Assembly: GCF_014648095.1 (NCBI RefSeq)
Contig: NZ_BMQL01000014.1
Location: 1 to 64,000 of the forward strand
Length of the DNA stretch: 64,000 nt
Reading direction: 5' to 3'
DNA from: Deinococcus ruber
GTDB lineage: Bacteria > Deinococcota > Deinococci > Deinococcales > Deinococcaceae
Of this stretch, positions 19,637 through 33,249 are shown piece after piece; position 1 is the stretch's first letter; each line of letters opens with the position of its first letter. Made by a program: the position numbers and the translations under genes. A model generated the notes under the pieces. That model did not search any database and was not told the DNA's origin. It was given only the letters and a program-made list of their open reading frames with translations.

Positions 19637-20098
19637 ATGATCGAGAGTTCGCCCGAGGAATTTACCGAACGGCACCGCCACTACGCCGCGCACGGCCTGA
19701 TCTATCCGCAGCCCGAGGGCAGCCCGCTGATCGAGTTCGTGGCGGGCGGGCGCGTGCTGTATCTGCTGGACCGCTGCGGCCCGTATGTGGCCCTACCCGG
19801 CGAGGCGTATGTGATTGTCAACGGCGTCGTCAGCGAGTGGGCACGCCTGCCAGAGGCCCCCCACGATGAGCAGCTCGGGGTGGTGGGGGTCAGTGGGCTG
19901 GAAGGCGTGGGGCAGGTGGTCGTGTGCCCACGCGGGGGGCCTCCTACCGTCGTCGTTCGCGCCCGCCTGACGCTGGTGCTGAGCAGCTACACACCCTTCA
20001 CCGACCTCGTGCCCGGCGACTGGCTCAGCTTCACGACCGAGGCACCGCTGCACGGCTTCGTGCTGACCGGACAGGCGCTGCACGACCGGTCGCGTTAA
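19637..20098 (+). CDS. hypothetical protein
   Basis: A 153-residue soluble protein of unknown family. It is predicted mostly beta (VVGVSGLEGVGQVVVCPRGG, ARLTLVLSSYTPF, GDWLSFTTEAPLHGFVLTG). There is no signal peptide or membrane helix. CATAAT about six bases before the ATG suggests a leaderless promoter. It lies in the same direction as its neighbours. Confidence 0.65.
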   Translation: MIESSPEEFTERHRHYAAHGLIYPQPEGSPLIEFVAGGRVLYLLDRCGPYVALPGEAYVIVNGVVSEWARLPEAPHDEQLGVVGVSGLEGVGQVVVCPRGGPPTVVVRARLTLVLSSYTPFTDLVPGDWLSFTTEAPLHGFVLTGQALHDRSR

Positions 20099-20212
20099 CC
20101 CCGTCAGGGGGACCTTGTCAGCGGGCACACAGATCTCTATCCTCAGGCTACAGCGAACCGCGCATGTTCGAGACACAGGTGTCGAGATGCGGGCTGTCTG
20201 CGGAGCTTCCTC

Positions 20213-20824
20213 ATGTCGAATCGACTTCTCCCACTTCCAGACTCGCTCTCGCCTGCCGCTCAACAGATCGCCTGCCTGCTTGTCAGCGATCTGGTCGGCA
20301 GTACCAGGCTGGCCCGCCGCCTGCCTCTGGCACACTACATGGCCCTGATGACAGATCTGATTCAGATTCTGATCCTGCATTTCGAGGCCTACGGCGGGCA
20401 GGTGCTGCAACATCAGGGCGACGCGGTGGTGTGCATGTTTACCACCGCGCAGGTGCCCGCCGCCCTGCAATCGGCCCTGCAAGCACATACCCGCACCGCT
20501 CAGCTTCATCTGGCAGAGCTGCTGGGCGAGAAGCTGCGGCTGCGGGTGGGTGTGTCGGTGGGCGAGGTGCTGACTGGCCCGGTGGGCGGCATGGTCAGCG
20601 CCTACGGCCTTCCGGTCAATCTGGCGCGGCGGCTGTGCAGCGCAGCGCAGCCGGGCGAAACCCTCGCCTGTCCGTCGGTGCTTCCCTACGCATCTACTTC
20701 TGTCCTTCAGGAACGTGCCGTCTCGGGGCTGAGCGGCTTCGAAGACCTCGGCACCGCCTACCGTGTGAGCGCTGCTGCTACAGACGCGCTGAGTGTGGCT
20801 CCAGGCCACATGAAAACAGGTTAA
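20213..20824 (+). CDS. class III adenylate/guanylate cyclase domain protein
   Basis: A 203-residue protein consisting of little more than a class III cyclase catalytic domain. Both metal-binding aspartates are present ([13 protein letters not shown] near residue 24 and QGDAVVCMF near residue 85). The transition-state arginine region is also present ([18 protein letters not shown] near residue 148). The usual substrate-contacting lysine before the second motif is glutamine, so base specificity is unclear. It probably makes a cyclic nucleotide, perhaps for the CRP-like regulator at 16399-17088. It stops 45 bases before the response regulator gene. Confidence 0.85.
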   Translation: MSNRLLPLPDSLSPAAQQIACLLVSDLVGSTRLARRLPLAHYMALMTDLIQILILHFEAYGGQVLQHQGDAVVCMFTTAQVPAALQSALQAHTRTAQLHLAELLGEKLRLRVGVSVGEVLTGPVGGMVSAYGLPVNLARRLCSAAQPGETLACPSVLPYASTSVLQERAVSGLSGFEDLGTAYRVSAAATDALSVAPGHMKTG

Positions 20825-20869
20825 GCCGCGCGGCGGGTCTTCTCATGAGAGCCGGGACTAGTCTGGGGT

Positions 20870-21547
<678 letters not shown>

Positions 21548-21596
21548 AGCTGGAAACGGGCAGGAAAGCACAGGAAGTGGGCGCGGCCCCGACATC

Positions 21597-21611
21597 TTGA
21601 ATTGATCAAGG
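21597..21611 (+). promoter_or_regulatory. inverted repeat upstream of the histidine kinase gene
   Basis: CTTGA and TCAAG flank five bases (21597-21611) between the response regulator and kinase genes, about 50 bases before the kinase -10 box. It could be an operator or half of a weak hairpin. Confidence 0.3.
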
Positions 21612-21675
21612 TGCTGGGGCCGTTCCCACGTAGTACTTGCCACACGCCTCACGCCGCCCCTCTACACTGCCACTC

Positions 21676-23283
21676 GTGACGCTGCGTACCCGCCTGACTC
21701 TGCTGTACACCATGCTGCTTTCGGCGCTGCTGCTGGTGCTGGCGTTGGCCGTTCTGACCGTGATGCAGACCAGCCTGTTCAATGGCGTAGACGCCGACCT
21801 GCGCGACACCTACGGGCAGTACACCAATCTGGCTGAACGGCTGAGCATCCGGCCTTACAGCGTGACGCCCACCAACAGCACCGAGACGCCGCTCAGTTTC
21901 AGCGAGATCCGGCGCACCTTTCCCGATTACCGCGTGCAGTTCGAGTCGCTGGTGGGCGAAGACGTGACAGAGCTGACCGAGCGGGCCTCGGGCTCGGCAC
22001 GCGACCGCCAGTTGCTGCTGAGCGAACTCCGGATGACCGCCGATCAGCTGCGCCAGACGCCCACCGTCGATCCCAACGCCCCGATCCACCTGACCGACGC
22101 CGAACTGCTGCGGCTGCTGCGCGACCCCGATCACCAGATTCTGCTGACCACCCCCGTCAAGGAAGTCGGACTGCCCCCGGTGTCGTCGCGGGTGCTGGTG
22201 ACCCTGACCGAGTTCGCGTATGGGCGCAACTTCGACGGCCTGACCAAAACAGTCGCCACCATCGTGTACTTCGGGCGCAGCCTGGAGGCCACCGACCAGA
22301 CGCTCACCACGCTACGAACCATCGTGCTGGTGATCTTTCTGATCGGCGCGGGCACGGCGGCAGCGGGCGCGTACCTGCTGGCGGGGCAGGCGCTGCGTCC
22401 TCTGACGATGGTGAAACGGGCCGCAGACCGGATCGGCGGGCAGACGCTGGCGGTACGCGTGCCGGAACCGCAGACCGGCGACGAGGTGCAGTCGCTGGCA
22501 CACGCCCTGAACCGCATGCTCGACCGCCTGGAAAACTCGTTTGAGGTGCAGCGCCGCTTTACTTCCGACGCCAGCCACGAGCTGAGAACGCCCGTCACGG
22601 CGATTCAGGGCCACGCCAGCTATCTGCTGAGGCGCAGCAGTCCCAACGAGCAGCAGCGCGAGAGTCTGACCATCATCAAGAACGAATCCGAGCGGCTGAC
22701 CAGCCTCATCAGCAGCCTGCTGGAGCTGGCCCGCAGCGACAGCGGCGTACTGCAACTGCGCCGCCAGCCGGTGCTGTCGCTGCTGCTGCTTCAGGACATC
22801 GCCCGCGAACTGGCTCCGCTGGCACAGGCTCAGGGGGCCGAACTGGTGACCGGTGGACAGGATGTGGCGCTGGAGGGCGACCCAGACCGCGTGAAACAGG
22901 TGGTCATCAATCTGGTGTCGAACGCGCTGAAGGTCGGTTCGCTGCACATTCACCTGCAAAGCACGCCGGAACTGGAACCCCCCAAGAACACGCCGGGCAC
23001 AGCGGCCCGCAAGGGCATACCGGGCGTGCGAATCTCGGTGCAGGACGATGGCCCCGGTATCGCCCCAGAGCATCTGGAACGGCTGTTCGACCGGTTCTAC
23101 CGCGTCGAGGAGTCACGCAGCCGCGATCAGGGCGGCGCGGGGCTGGGCCTTGCCATCGTGCGCGGCATCGTGGACGCGCACAGCGGGCACATCTGGATCG
23201 AGAGCGAGGTCGGGCGGGGCACCACCGTCAATGTCTGGCTGCCCCTGGGGAACATCCCTGATCTGGACGACGACGTGGCGTAG
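21676..23283 (+). CDS. sensor histidine kinase
   Basis: A 535-residue membrane kinase, the likely partner of the adjacent response regulator. It has a first membrane helix (about residues 7-29), a roughly 180-residue extracytoplasmic sensor region and a second helix with TAAAGAYLLAGQALRPL. HAMP follows, then HisKA with the phosphoacceptor His at about residue 301 (SHELRTP), and an ATPase domain with N box (NLVSNALK), G1 (DDGPGI) and G2 (GAGLGLAI). The GTG at 21676 is chosen because TACACT lies seven bases before it (leaderless). The kinase therefore has its own promoter. Confidence 0.93.
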   Translation: MTLRTRLTLLYTMLLSALLLVLALAVLTVMQTSLFNGVDADLRDTYGQYTNLAERLSIRPYSVTPTNSTETPLSFSEIRRTFPDYRVQFESLVGEDVTELTERASGSARDRQLLLSELRMTADQLRQTPTVDPNAPIHLTDAELLRLLRDPDHQILLTTPVKEVGLPPVSSRVLVTLTEFAYGRNFDGLTKTVATIVYFGRSLEATDQTLTTLRTIVLVIFLIGAGTAAAGAYLLAGQALRPLTMVKRAADRIGGQTLAVRVPEPQTGDEVQSLAHALNRMLDRLENSFEVQRRFTSDASHELRTPVTAIQGHASYLLRRSSPNEQQRESLTIIKNESERLTSLISSLLELARSDSGVLQLRRQPVLSLLLLQDIARELAPLAQAQGAELVTGGQDVALEGDPDRVKQVVINLVSNALKVGSLHIHLQSTPELEPPKNTPGTAARKGIPGVRISVQDDGPGIAPEHLERLFDRFYRVEESRSRDQGGAGLGLAIVRGIVDAHSGHIWIESEVGRGTTVNVWLPLGNIPDLDDDVA

Positions 23284-23406
23284 GGTGCAAGCGGCGCTGA
23301 AATCGTACAGAGCCGAAAAACAAGTGCTGGCAGGCGTGCGATCCGATGTTAAGAAACGTCGGCACCACCTTTACCCGTCTCTGTGTTTTTGGGCCTAGCG
23401 TGAAGC

Positions 23407-23916
23407 ATGGACGCCAGCACCCACCATCAGCTCGATCCCGCCTCTTCCGCGCTGACTCTGGATGTCACGCCCGCTCCCGACCCGAGCGCTCTGGTTCCGG
23501 CGAGTGCCGAGCCGCTGCTACAACTGCGGGTTCTGGAACACGCCGGAGACCCGGAATTGCAGCGCGAACACTTCAAGATCTTTCTGACCGACGGCGAGGC
23601 AGTGCAGGTACAGGCGATTTTGCGGCTGGAGGAAGGCGACACCGGCATCGATTTGCTGTATCCCGACGACGCACCCAACTGGGGCATGCGAATCGAGAAC
23701 CTGCCCGATACCGGCTCGCGTTTCACCCGGCTGGACGTGGATAGCCGCCTGCCCACCAGCGACACCCTGACCATCACGGCGCAGGAAGCCACCGCCCTGG
23801 CAGCCCGGATTCAGGCCGCTCGGCAGGAACGCGCCCGCACCAGCGCCCAGATACACCAGGACGGCGACGAGGGCGGGCAGGGCAGCGAGAACGACCCGAC
23901 GAAACCCCTGCACTGA
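23407..23916 (+). CDS. hypothetical protein
   Basis: A 169-residue soluble protein without recognisable family. The N-terminal 40 residues are Pro/Ala/Ser-rich. A middle beta-rich part (LLQLRVLEHAGDPELQREHFKIFLTDGEAVQVQAILRLEEGD) and an alpha-helical, polar C-terminal tail (ARIQAARQERARTSAQIHQDGDEGGQG) follow. It stands alone between the kinase and hydrolase genes. Confidence 0.6.
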   Translation: MDASTHHQLDPASSALTLDVTPAPDPSALVPASAEPLLQLRVLEHAGDPELQREHFKIFLTDGEAVQVQAILRLEEGDTGIDLLYPDDAPNWGMRIENLPDTGSRFTRLDVDSRLPTSDTLTITAQEATALAARIQAARQERARTSAQIHQDGDEGGQGSENDPTKPLH

Positions 23917-24196
23917 ACATCGCTCGACACCCTCTGCGGCGCAATCCATGCCTCTGTGCCTCTACCTGAGCAGCTGAGGTCGGCCTTCTTCTGCCGCTGA
24001 AGAAACCCTCAAGCTGGGTGGCCTTGCGCCTGAGCCAAACGGGCGGTGTATGCTGCCTGCACACTTCTTCCTCTTCTTTCCCAGTGCCTGCTTTCCGCGT
24101 GCTTTTGTGCTGCCCAGGCAGAACGGATCGGCATCTTCCCTGTTGAACGACGCTGCCGTTCTGCACGCTTCTGCCCTGCTCTCTTCGGAGGTTTTC

Positions 24197-25600
<1,404 letters not shown>

Positions 25601-25711
25601 CGGAAACGGGGAAGGTGCGCCGTCGCCTGCCGAACACCGGGACGGCGGCACCCCCGACACCCGGCTGCTCGGTTTCGTGTGTGCCGTCTACTGGCTTATG
25701 CTGTGGAGCGA

Positions 25712-27154
25712 ATGATTGATGCTCTGACCACCTGGCAGCAGGTCTGTACCGCGCTCGCCAGCCCCGACACCGTGCCTCCCGGCCACGCGCCCGAAGACTT
25801 CGAGGCCGCGTTCGGCATTCTGGATGCCGCGTTCCGTGAGGCTGCGCCGAGCCAGCGCGGGCCGCTGTCGCTGTATCTCGCCAGCCTGCACTCGCTGTAC
25901 GGCGACGCTGCCAGTGCCGACGCCCAGGAGGCCGTGAGCCAGGCCGCCGCACTGGACCCGGCGCTGCGCCAGAGTCCACTGTATCTGGCGCTGAGTGCCG
26001 AACTCGACGCCCGGCGGCGCGGCCCCGAGGCAGCGTACCCGGCGCTGGAAGCAGTGCACGGCGACCCGCTGAGCCGCTATCACGTGGTCGCGGCCCTCGC
26101 GCTGGCCGAGCGGGCACAGGAAGCGCTGAACGTACATCTGCCGGTGGCCGAACTGCCACCGCATCTGCGCTGGCGGCTGCGAAGCTGGCAGGCCGACGCC
26201 GAGGAAATGCTGGGCAACAGCGAGGGCGCACTGAACCTGTACGCCGAGGCCGCGCATCTGGCACGCGGCAGCTACCGCGCTGGCATGCTTCAGGAACAGG
26301 CCGCGCTGCACCTGCAACTGGCCCAGCCCACCGAGGCCGAAACGGTGCTGAAGCGTGCCCGCAGCGAGTACCCCGCCAGCGGCGCGGCGCACGACGCTTC
26401 CGCCGATGTGCTGGGTCTGGCGAGCTGGCACTACCTGATGAGTCAGGCCGAACTGAATCAGGACAGGGTCGATACCGCCCTGACGCAGATCGAGGAGGCC
26501 GACCGACTGGAACGCGAAGCGGGCGACCCGAGCTACGGCGTGGCGCTGGTGTGGGGTCAGGTGCTGGTGGCCCAGGGCAAACAGGAAGAAGCGCTGCCCC
26601 ACTTCGAGGCCGCCCTGAGCCTGTCTCAGCCGGAAGACCGTCCCTACGCGCTGCACGAACTGGGCGTGGCGCTGCTCGACCTGGATCGCCCGCTGGAGGC
26701 CCGTGAACGGCTGGAACAGGCCGCTGCCACGCCCGATTATCCGTTTGTGCCGGAAGTGCTGGCCGACGTGGCCGAGGCCGAATACCGCCTGGGCCGCCTG
26801 CACGAAGCCCAGATGAATGCCGAGCTGGCACTGTCGCAGGGCGCGGTGGTTCCGGCCAGTCTGGTACTGGGCAGCGTGGCAATGGACTATTACCATCTGG
26901 ACGAAGCGCTGGATCACTATGAACGGGTGGCCCGCGAGGCCGCGCCCGGCACCCGTGACTGGATCACCGCGCAGCAGATGACCACCGACATCATGGCGCA
27001 GCAGGGCTTTCCCGATGCCGCCGCTGCCTACGCCCACGCGCAGCAGGCGCTGGAGCACACCGACCCCAGCGACGACTGGTACGGCACGCTGCAAGACCAC
27101 CTGAGCAAAGCAGAAGCACAGATGGGCCTGGGGCGCGGGCGAACGCTGAACTGA
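25712..27154 (+). CDS. tetratricopeptide repeat protein
   Basis: A 480-residue soluble protein consisting mainly of TPR-like helix pairs. Clear units include [81 protein letters not shown] and [15 protein letters not shown]. It has no signal peptide and no catalytic domain, so it is probably a scaffold. TATGCT at 25697-25702 lies nine bases before the ATG (leaderless). A strong terminator follows at 27172-27206. Confidence 0.85.
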   Translation: MIDALTTWQQVCTALASPDTVPPGHAPEDFEAAFGILDAAFREAAPSQRGPLSLYLASLHSLYGDAASADAQEAVSQAAALDPALRQSPLYLALSAELDARRRGPEAAYPALEAVHGDPLSRYHVVAALALAERAQEALNVHLPVAELPPHLRWRLRSWQADAEEMLGNSEGALNLYAEAAHLARGSYRAGMLQEQAALHLQLAQPTEAETVLKRARSEYPASGAAHDASADVLGLASWHYLMSQAELNQDRVDTALTQIEEADRLEREAGDPSYGVALVWGQVLVAQGKQEEALPHFEAALSLSQPEDRPYALHELGVALLDLDRPLEARERLEQAAATPDYPFVPEVLADVAEAEYRLGRLHEAQMNAELALSQGAVVPASLVLGSVAMDYYHLDEALDHYERVAREAAPGTRDWITAQQMTTDIMAQQGFPDAAAAYAHAQQALEHTDPSDDWYGTLQDHLSKAEAQMGLGRGRTLN

Positions 27155-27166
27155 TACGGACTGCGG

Positions 27167-27206
27167 AAAATCCCCTGAACAGCAGCTTGCTTGTTCAGGG
27201 GATTTT
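27167..27206 (+). terminator. intrinsic terminator after the TPR gene
   Basis: A long stem with core CCCCTGAACA (27172-27181) and TGTTCAGGGG (27192-27201), extended by AAAAT/ATTTT pairs, is followed by a T run. The ten-base stem core is identical to that of the hairpin at 10891-10925. Confidence 0.9.
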
Positions 27207-27311
27207 TCTGACCAGCGGGAATAGAAAGAACAGATGGAGTTTGCAGCAGAGAGAATTCAGCGCTTTTCTGGACTTTCTCGAAATGATGCAGAGTCCATCT
27301 GATACGGGATT

Positions 27312-27692
27312 TTAGGCCGGAGTTAGCGTCAGCAGAGGCTTTGCGGTGCCAACCCACTCTTCCCACGACAGCCGCTCGTACTCGCTCAGATCGGTCACAA
27401 GCACCGGGCGGCCTTTGCCTTTGACCTGTTCGGTGCGCCACACCCGCCCCAGCAACGATTGCAGTTCGCCCGCGTCCGGGGTCAGCGATTCCAGGCGGTA
27501 GTTGCCGCTGACAGGGCCACTGATCACCACTTCCAGACGGTACGGATAGGCCGTGTCGAGGCGATCTGCGTCGCTCAGCTTCGGGGCACTGACCTTGTCG
27601 GAAACACTGAAGAGCATGTTGAGCGCTCCCAGATTGAAACTGGGGCGAATACGTTTGCGGGCCATCGTCCAGCTCTGAATCTGTCCTTGCAT
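27312..27692 (-). CDS. hypothetical protein downstream of panB
   Basis: A 126-residue soluble protein starting 15 bases after panB with GGAGG eight bases before the ATG, so it is very likely in the panB transcript. It opens with a basic stretch (MARKRIRPSFNLGALNMLFSVSDKV) and continues with alternating strands (RLEVVISGPVSGNYRLESLTPD, GRPVLVTDLSEYERLSWEEW). I recognise no family. An internal ATG at residue 10 is an alternative start. Confidence 0.65.
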   Translation of the reverse strand: MQGQIQSWTMARKRIRPSFNLGALNMLFSVSDKVSAPKLSDADRLDTAYPYRLEVVISGPVSGNYRLESLTPDAGELQSLLGRVWRTEQVKGKGRPVLVTDLSEYERLSWEEWVGTAKPLLTLTPA

Positions 27693-27706
27693 CCTGGCCT
27701 CCAGCT

Positions 27707-28543
27707 TCAGTACAGCTTGTCCAGCACGTCGTCTTTGATCACGAAGCTGTTTTCCTTGGCGGGAAACTGCCCACCGCGCACCTCGGCGGCATACTCACGG
27801 ATCGCCTGGGTCGAAATCTGGCCGACCTCGGCGTAGCGTTTGGCGATCTTCTTGTGCTGGCCCTCGTACACGCCGAGCAGATCGTGCGTCACGAGCACCT
27901 GACCCTTGCAGTACGGCCCCGCCCCGATCCCGATGGTGGGAATCTGGAGGCGTTCGCTGACCACACGGGCCAGCCGCGCCGGAATGGCTTCCAGCACCAC
28001 CGCGAAGGCTCCGGCCTCCTGCACGCTGAGGGCCGCGTCGAGCACCTGCTTTGCGCTCGCCTCGTCGCGGCCCTGCACCTTCATGCCGCCCTGCGCGGTG
28101 GCGGTCTGTGGCAGCAGGCCCACGTGCCCCATGACGGGCACACCGTTGCGCGTGAGCGTCCGGGTGGCCTCCAGCACTTCCGGGCTGCTGCCCTCCATCT
28201 TCACCGCGTCGGCCCCGGTTTCCTGAATCAGATACACCGCGCTCCGCATGGCGTCCTGCACGCCCGTCTGATAGGTGCCGAATGGCAGATCGGTAATCAG
28301 GAAGGTGTCGGGCGCACCCCGGCGGGCAGCGCGGGCGTGGTGCGCGATGTCGGTCAGGCGCACGGGCGCGGTGCTGTCGTAGCCGAGCACCACATTGCCC
28401 AGGCTGTCACCCACCAGAATCAGATCGACGCCTGCGTTCTGGGCGTGCTGAGCGCCGGGATAATCGTAGGCCGTGACCATGACCAGCGGCGCAGCATCGG
28501 GCGACTGGGCAGCGGCGATGATCTGAGGAACGGTCAATTTCAT
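27707..28543 (-). CDS. panB: 3-methyl-2-oxobutanoate hydroxymethyltransferase
   Basis: First committed enzyme of pantothenate (vitamin B5) synthesis: it transfers a hydroxymethyl group from methylenetetrahydrofolate to alpha-ketoisovalerate. The 278-residue TIM-barrel protein shows the family blocks [46 protein letters not shown] and [22 protein letters not shown]. The metal-binding Asp and Glu lie in GDS and EGS. TACACT six bases before the ATG (28550-28555 on the plus strand) sets a leaderless start. No panC is in the window. Confidence 0.96.
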   Translation of the reverse strand: MKLTVPQIIAAAQSPDAAPLVMVTAYDYPGAQHAQNAGVDLILVGDSLGNVVLGYDSTAPVRLTDIAHHARAARRGAPDTFLITDLPFGTYQTGVQDAMRSAVYLIQETGADAVKMEGSSPEVLEATRTLTRNGVPVMGHVGLLPQTATAQGGMKVQGRDEASAKQVLDAALSVQEAGAFAVVLEAIPARLARVVSERLQIPTIGIGAGPYCKGQVLVTHDLLGVYEGQHKKIAKRYAEVGQISTQAIREYAAEVRGGQFPAKENSFVIKDDVLDKLY

Positions 28544-28665
28544 GTTCTCAGTGTAGGCTGCCGACATAGGTTGAGAAGGGGAATGTTGCCACCGGGCACA
28601 CCGCTCCAGACCTGCCTTTAAGCACACGCTCAAGGCGAGATGTGTGCGGCACTACCACCCTCAAT

Positions 28666-28686
28666 CTTGAGTGCGGTACACTCAAG
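28666..28686 (+). promoter_or_regulatory. inverted repeat in the ftsH promoter region
   Basis: CTTGAGT (28666-28672) and ACTCAAG (28680-28686) form a perfect inverted repeat around GCGGTAC. TACACT at 28677-28682, a possible -10, overlaps the right half. The arrangement suggests a dimeric repressor covering the ftsH promoter. No regulator is identified. Confidence 0.45.
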
Positions 28687-28780
28687 TTACCTGGGCCGGG
28701 TGGCCTGGAGATGGAATCGCTCTTTCCGCTGAATTTTTGCGCTCCAGCGCCTTCCACACGCACTTTTCCTACCGGAGGAC

Positions 28781-30655
<1,875 letters not shown>

Positions 30656-30675
30656 GCAAAAGGAACTGAGAAAGA

Positions 30676-30703
30676 GGCTCTGGCTGCGGCTGGAGCCTTT
30701 TTT
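30676..30703 (+). terminator. intrinsic terminator after ftsH
   Basis: GGCTC (30676-30680) and GAGCC (30693-30697) with additional GC pairing in between are followed by six T residues. Confidence 0.8.
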
Positions 30704-30815
30704 GTTGGGCACGCCCGGCCCGCCTCCCCTTTCAGACTGCCAACCGATCAGGCGCTCGGGGTTCCCTCCGGCGCGTTTTTCCGTTGCTCACTCCCACCCG
30801 CTAGAATGCCCACCT

Positions 30816-32267
30816 ATGACCGCCCCCAAGTTGCCAGCCGTCTCTTCCGACTTTATCCGCGCCGACGACGTGCTGGGCGGCAAACTCAGCGCTGCTAAGG
30901 TGTACGAACTGGAGGAACGCCACGGGCAGGGCAAGCTGATGCGGCTGCTGGAAGTGGTAGGCGTGGGCGGGCCGTTCCGGGTGGTGACGCCCTGGGAACT
31001 GGACGACCCCGAAGGGCGGCGGGTCATCAATGCGTCGGGCTACGCGGCCCTGCCGTTCGGCGACAATCCCCCCGAGCTGAACGCCTTTCTGCGCCGGGTG
31101 CTGGAAGACCCCACACAGATCATGTTCGCCCAGCAGTCGACCTCGACGTGGCGAGCCGCGCTGGAAGCCAATCTGGTGCGCCTGCTGGCCCGCGAGAGCG
31201 GCGACCACCACGATTCCAAGGTCTTCTTCTCGAACAGCGGCACCGAGGCGGTCGAAGCGGGCATCAAGTTCGCGCAGGCGGCCCGTCCGAAGGGCAAGTA
31301 CCTGATCAACTTCACCCGCGCCTACCACGGCAAAACGCTGGGGTCGCTGGCGGTCACGCCCAATCCCAATCTTCAGGGGCCTTTCAAGAACATCCTGAAT
31401 CCAGCCGTCATCACGCTGCCGTTTGGCGACGCGGCAGCGCTGGAACGGGCCATCAAGCGGGTGGGCGGCGGCAACATCATCGCGGTCATTCTGGAGCCGA
31501 TTCTGGGTGAAGCGGGCGTGCGCCTTCCGCCGCCGGGGTTTCTGAAACGGGTGGGCGAGGTGTGCGGCAAAGCGGGCGTGCTGGTGATTGCCGACGAGAT
31601 TCAGACCGGGCTGGGGCGCAGCGGTCACTGGTTTCAGAGCGTGGCCGACGGCCTGATTCCCGATATCCTGATGCTCGCCAAGCCGCTGGGCGGCGGCATG
31701 GTGCCGGTGGGGGCCACCATCGTGCGCCACGAGATTTACAAGACGCTGCTGGGCAGCATCGAGACGGTCAAGCGGCATTCCAACACCTTCGGCGGTAATA
31801 CCCTGGCGATGGCCGTGGGCCTGAAAAGCCTGGAACTGCTGCTGGACGGCGACTATCCGGCCCGCAGCAGACGCCTGGGAGAACGCGGGCTGGCGCGGCT
31901 TCAGGCCATCCAGAAGCGCACGCCGGAGCTGCTGGAAGATGTGCGCGGCGCGGGCATGCTGTTCGGCATGAACTTCAGGCCGCTCGCTGCGCTGCCCTTC
32001 AAGTTTCAGGCCGACCTGATCTCGGAGGCGACCGGCATCATGGCGCTGCTGGCCTTCTACCGCAGCGGCGTGCTGCTCAATTTCTCGCTGAACGCCGCCC
32101 GCACCATGCGCCTGACCCCCGCCATGAACATGCCCGAAGAGCTGTTCGACACCATGTTCGACCGAGTTGAGCGCACCGCCGCCGCGTATCCCAGCAGCTT
32201 CAAGCTGGTGCAGCGCTACGGCACACCCGAGCTGATGAAACTGCTGAAAGCGGCCTTTCTGGAGTAG
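30816..32267 (+). CDS. class III pyridoxal phosphate aminotransferase
   Basis: A 483-residue omega-type aminotransferase (ornithine, acetylornithine or putrescine aminotransferase group). PLP-fold landmarks are FFSNSGTEAVEAGIKFAQ, FTRAYHGKTLGSLAVT, the Asp in VLVIADEIQTGLGRSG and the Schiff-base lysine in MLAKPLGGGMVP. The N-terminal 45 residues extend beyond compact family members. TAGAAT at 30802-30807, eight bases before the ATG, gives a leaderless start. The amino donor cannot be decided, and neighbours give no pathway context. Confidence 0.88.
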   Translation: MTAPKLPAVSSDFIRADDVLGGKLSAAKVYELEERHGQGKLMRLLEVVGVGGPFRVVTPWELDDPEGRRVINASGYAALPFGDNPPELNAFLRRVLEDPTQIMFAQQSTSTWRAALEANLVRLLARESGDHHDSKVFFSNSGTEAVEAGIKFAQAARPKGKYLINFTRAYHGKTLGSLAVTPNPNLQGPFKNILNPAVITLPFGDAAALERAIKRVGGGNIIAVILEPILGEAGVRLPPPGFLKRVGEVCGKAGVLVIADEIQTGLGRSGHWFQSVADGLIPDILMLAKPLGGGMVPVGATIVRHEIYKTLLGSIETVKRHSNTFGGNTLAMAVGLKSLELLLDGDYPARSRRLGERGLARLQAIQKRTPELLEDVRGAGMLFGMNFRPLAALPFKFQADLISEATGIMALLAFYRSGVLLNFSLNAARTMRLTPAMNMPEELFDTMFDRVERTAAAYPSSFKLVQRYGTPELMKLLKAAFLE

Positions 32268-32394
32268 AGGAAAGAGGTTGGGAAGGGCAATCGCTGCGCT
32301 CATGCCCCCCAGCCGCTGACGCGACGGCCCCCCCCTGAAGAGGGGCTGGAAAAGAAATGGAAGCTTCGCCGTTCCTACTTCCTAACCCCTCCCC
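32268..32394. other. convergent intergenic region, C-rich hairpin
   Basis: Between the convergent aminotransferase and Lrp-like genes lies a C-rich segment with a possible CAGCC...GGCTG stem around 32320-32350 that could act as a terminator. It superficially recalls the C-tracts of the large repeats at 46 and 59 kb but shares no extended identity with them. Confidence 0.35.
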
Positions 32395-32679
32395 TCACTC
32401 TTCCTTGAGGCCTACTCCGAAGCCCTGGTCGAGCAGATCCGGGCTGTAGGCGCGGAAGGCCAGCATCGTCTGAGTCTTTACGATGCCCTGAAGCGGGCGC
32501 AGGTGCCCCGTGACCACGTCGTCGAGGTGGGTGTAGTCGGGCAGCCGCAGAATCGCCACGATGTCCCATTCACCCGTCACGCTGTAGACCTCTTTGACGT
32601 GCTGCACCTGCGCCAGGGCAGCGGCGGTTTCGGGCACCCTGTCCCGCTGGGCCTGAACGAGCACGATGGCTGTAAGCAT
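32395..32679 (-). CDS. stand-alone Lrp/AsnC ligand-binding (RAM) domain protein
   Basis: A 94-residue protein made only of the alpha/beta RAM domain of Lrp/AsnC regulators: MLTAIVLVQAQRDRV, ALAQVQHVKEVYSVTGEWDIVAILRL and LRPLQGIVKTQTMLAFRAYS. It lacks a DNA-binding helix-turn-helix. Such proteins bind amino acids and may oligomerise with full Lrp proteins. The ATG follows a CACAAT -10 by six bases (leaderless). It is divergent from the next gene, sharing a short promoter region. Confidence 0.9.
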   Translation of the reverse strand: MLTAIVLVQAQRDRVPETAAALAQVQHVKEVYSVTGEWDIVAILRLPDYTHLDDVVTGHLRPLQGIVKTQTMLAFRAYSPDLLDQGFGVGLKEE

Positions 32680-32746
32680 GCTCTGATTGTGGCACGCCTG
32701 CCCCCGAGCACGCGAATCTGCGCCCAAACGCTCTATACTCTGCGGC

Positions 32747-33220
32747 ATGACCGAACTTCAGCGCATTCTGGCGGCGCTTCGCCGTGACGGACTGGATGTG
32801 GAAAGCGTTGAGGACGGGGCACTGGTGCGCGACGGTGACGCAAGCGTAGCCCTGTTTGCCGAAGGAGCCGAGGCGGGCGGCGTGCTGGTGCGGCTGCACC
32901 TCGATCTGAACCTGTACGTCGATGAGGAAGCCCTGACCGACGTGCTGATGGGCATCAACCTGATGAACCAGAGCCTCGACTACGGCACGCTGATTCTCGA
33001 TCCGCTCGATACCGACGATGAAGATATGGACGGCACGGCAGGGGGAGAAGGCCTTGACGAGAGCATCACCTTTGCGGTGCTGGGGCGCAGCGTGCTGTGG
33101 CTGCCCAGTCTGGAGGAACGCGAACTGCTGCGGCTGCGTGAACACCTGACCCGCTTCGAGCGCGAGCTGAGTGAGGCTGTCGAACGCACACTGCACGGCG
33201 AGAAGGGTATTCGGGCCTGA
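32747..33220 (+). CDS. hypothetical acidic protein (YjfI/DUF2170-like?)
   Basis: A 157-residue acidic soluble protein: N-terminal alpha/beta part (ELQRILAALRRDGLDVESVEDGALVRDGDASVALFAEG), then LHLDLNLYVDEEALTDVLMGINLMNQSLDYGTLILDPLD and a long C-terminal helix (LEERELLRLREHLTRFERELSEAVERTL). The pattern reminds me of DUF2170/YjfI but I am not sure. TATACT at 32734-32739 is seven bases from the ATG (leaderless). An MFS gene follows directly. Confidence 0.65.
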   Translation: MTELQRILAALRRDGLDVESVEDGALVRDGDASVALFAEGAEAGGVLVRLHLDLNLYVDEEALTDVLMGINLMNQSLDYGTLILDPLDTDDEDMDGTAGGEGLDESITFAVLGRSVLWLPSLEERELLRLREHLTRFERELSEAVERTLHGEKGIRA

Positions 33221-33249
33221 ACACCCGCCCGGCACGCCGTCTGCGGCTG

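Noticed and set aside
24050..24196. Longer N terminus of the secreted hydrolase
   Set aside because: The downstream ATG at 24197 has a clear ribosome binding site and is followed directly by a signal peptide. The upstream part looks untranslated.
32281..32350. Third partial copy of the large repeat element
   Set aside because: The region has similar C runs but lacks the conserved words such as GTCAAGCGCTG and GGAAGCGGCGTG.
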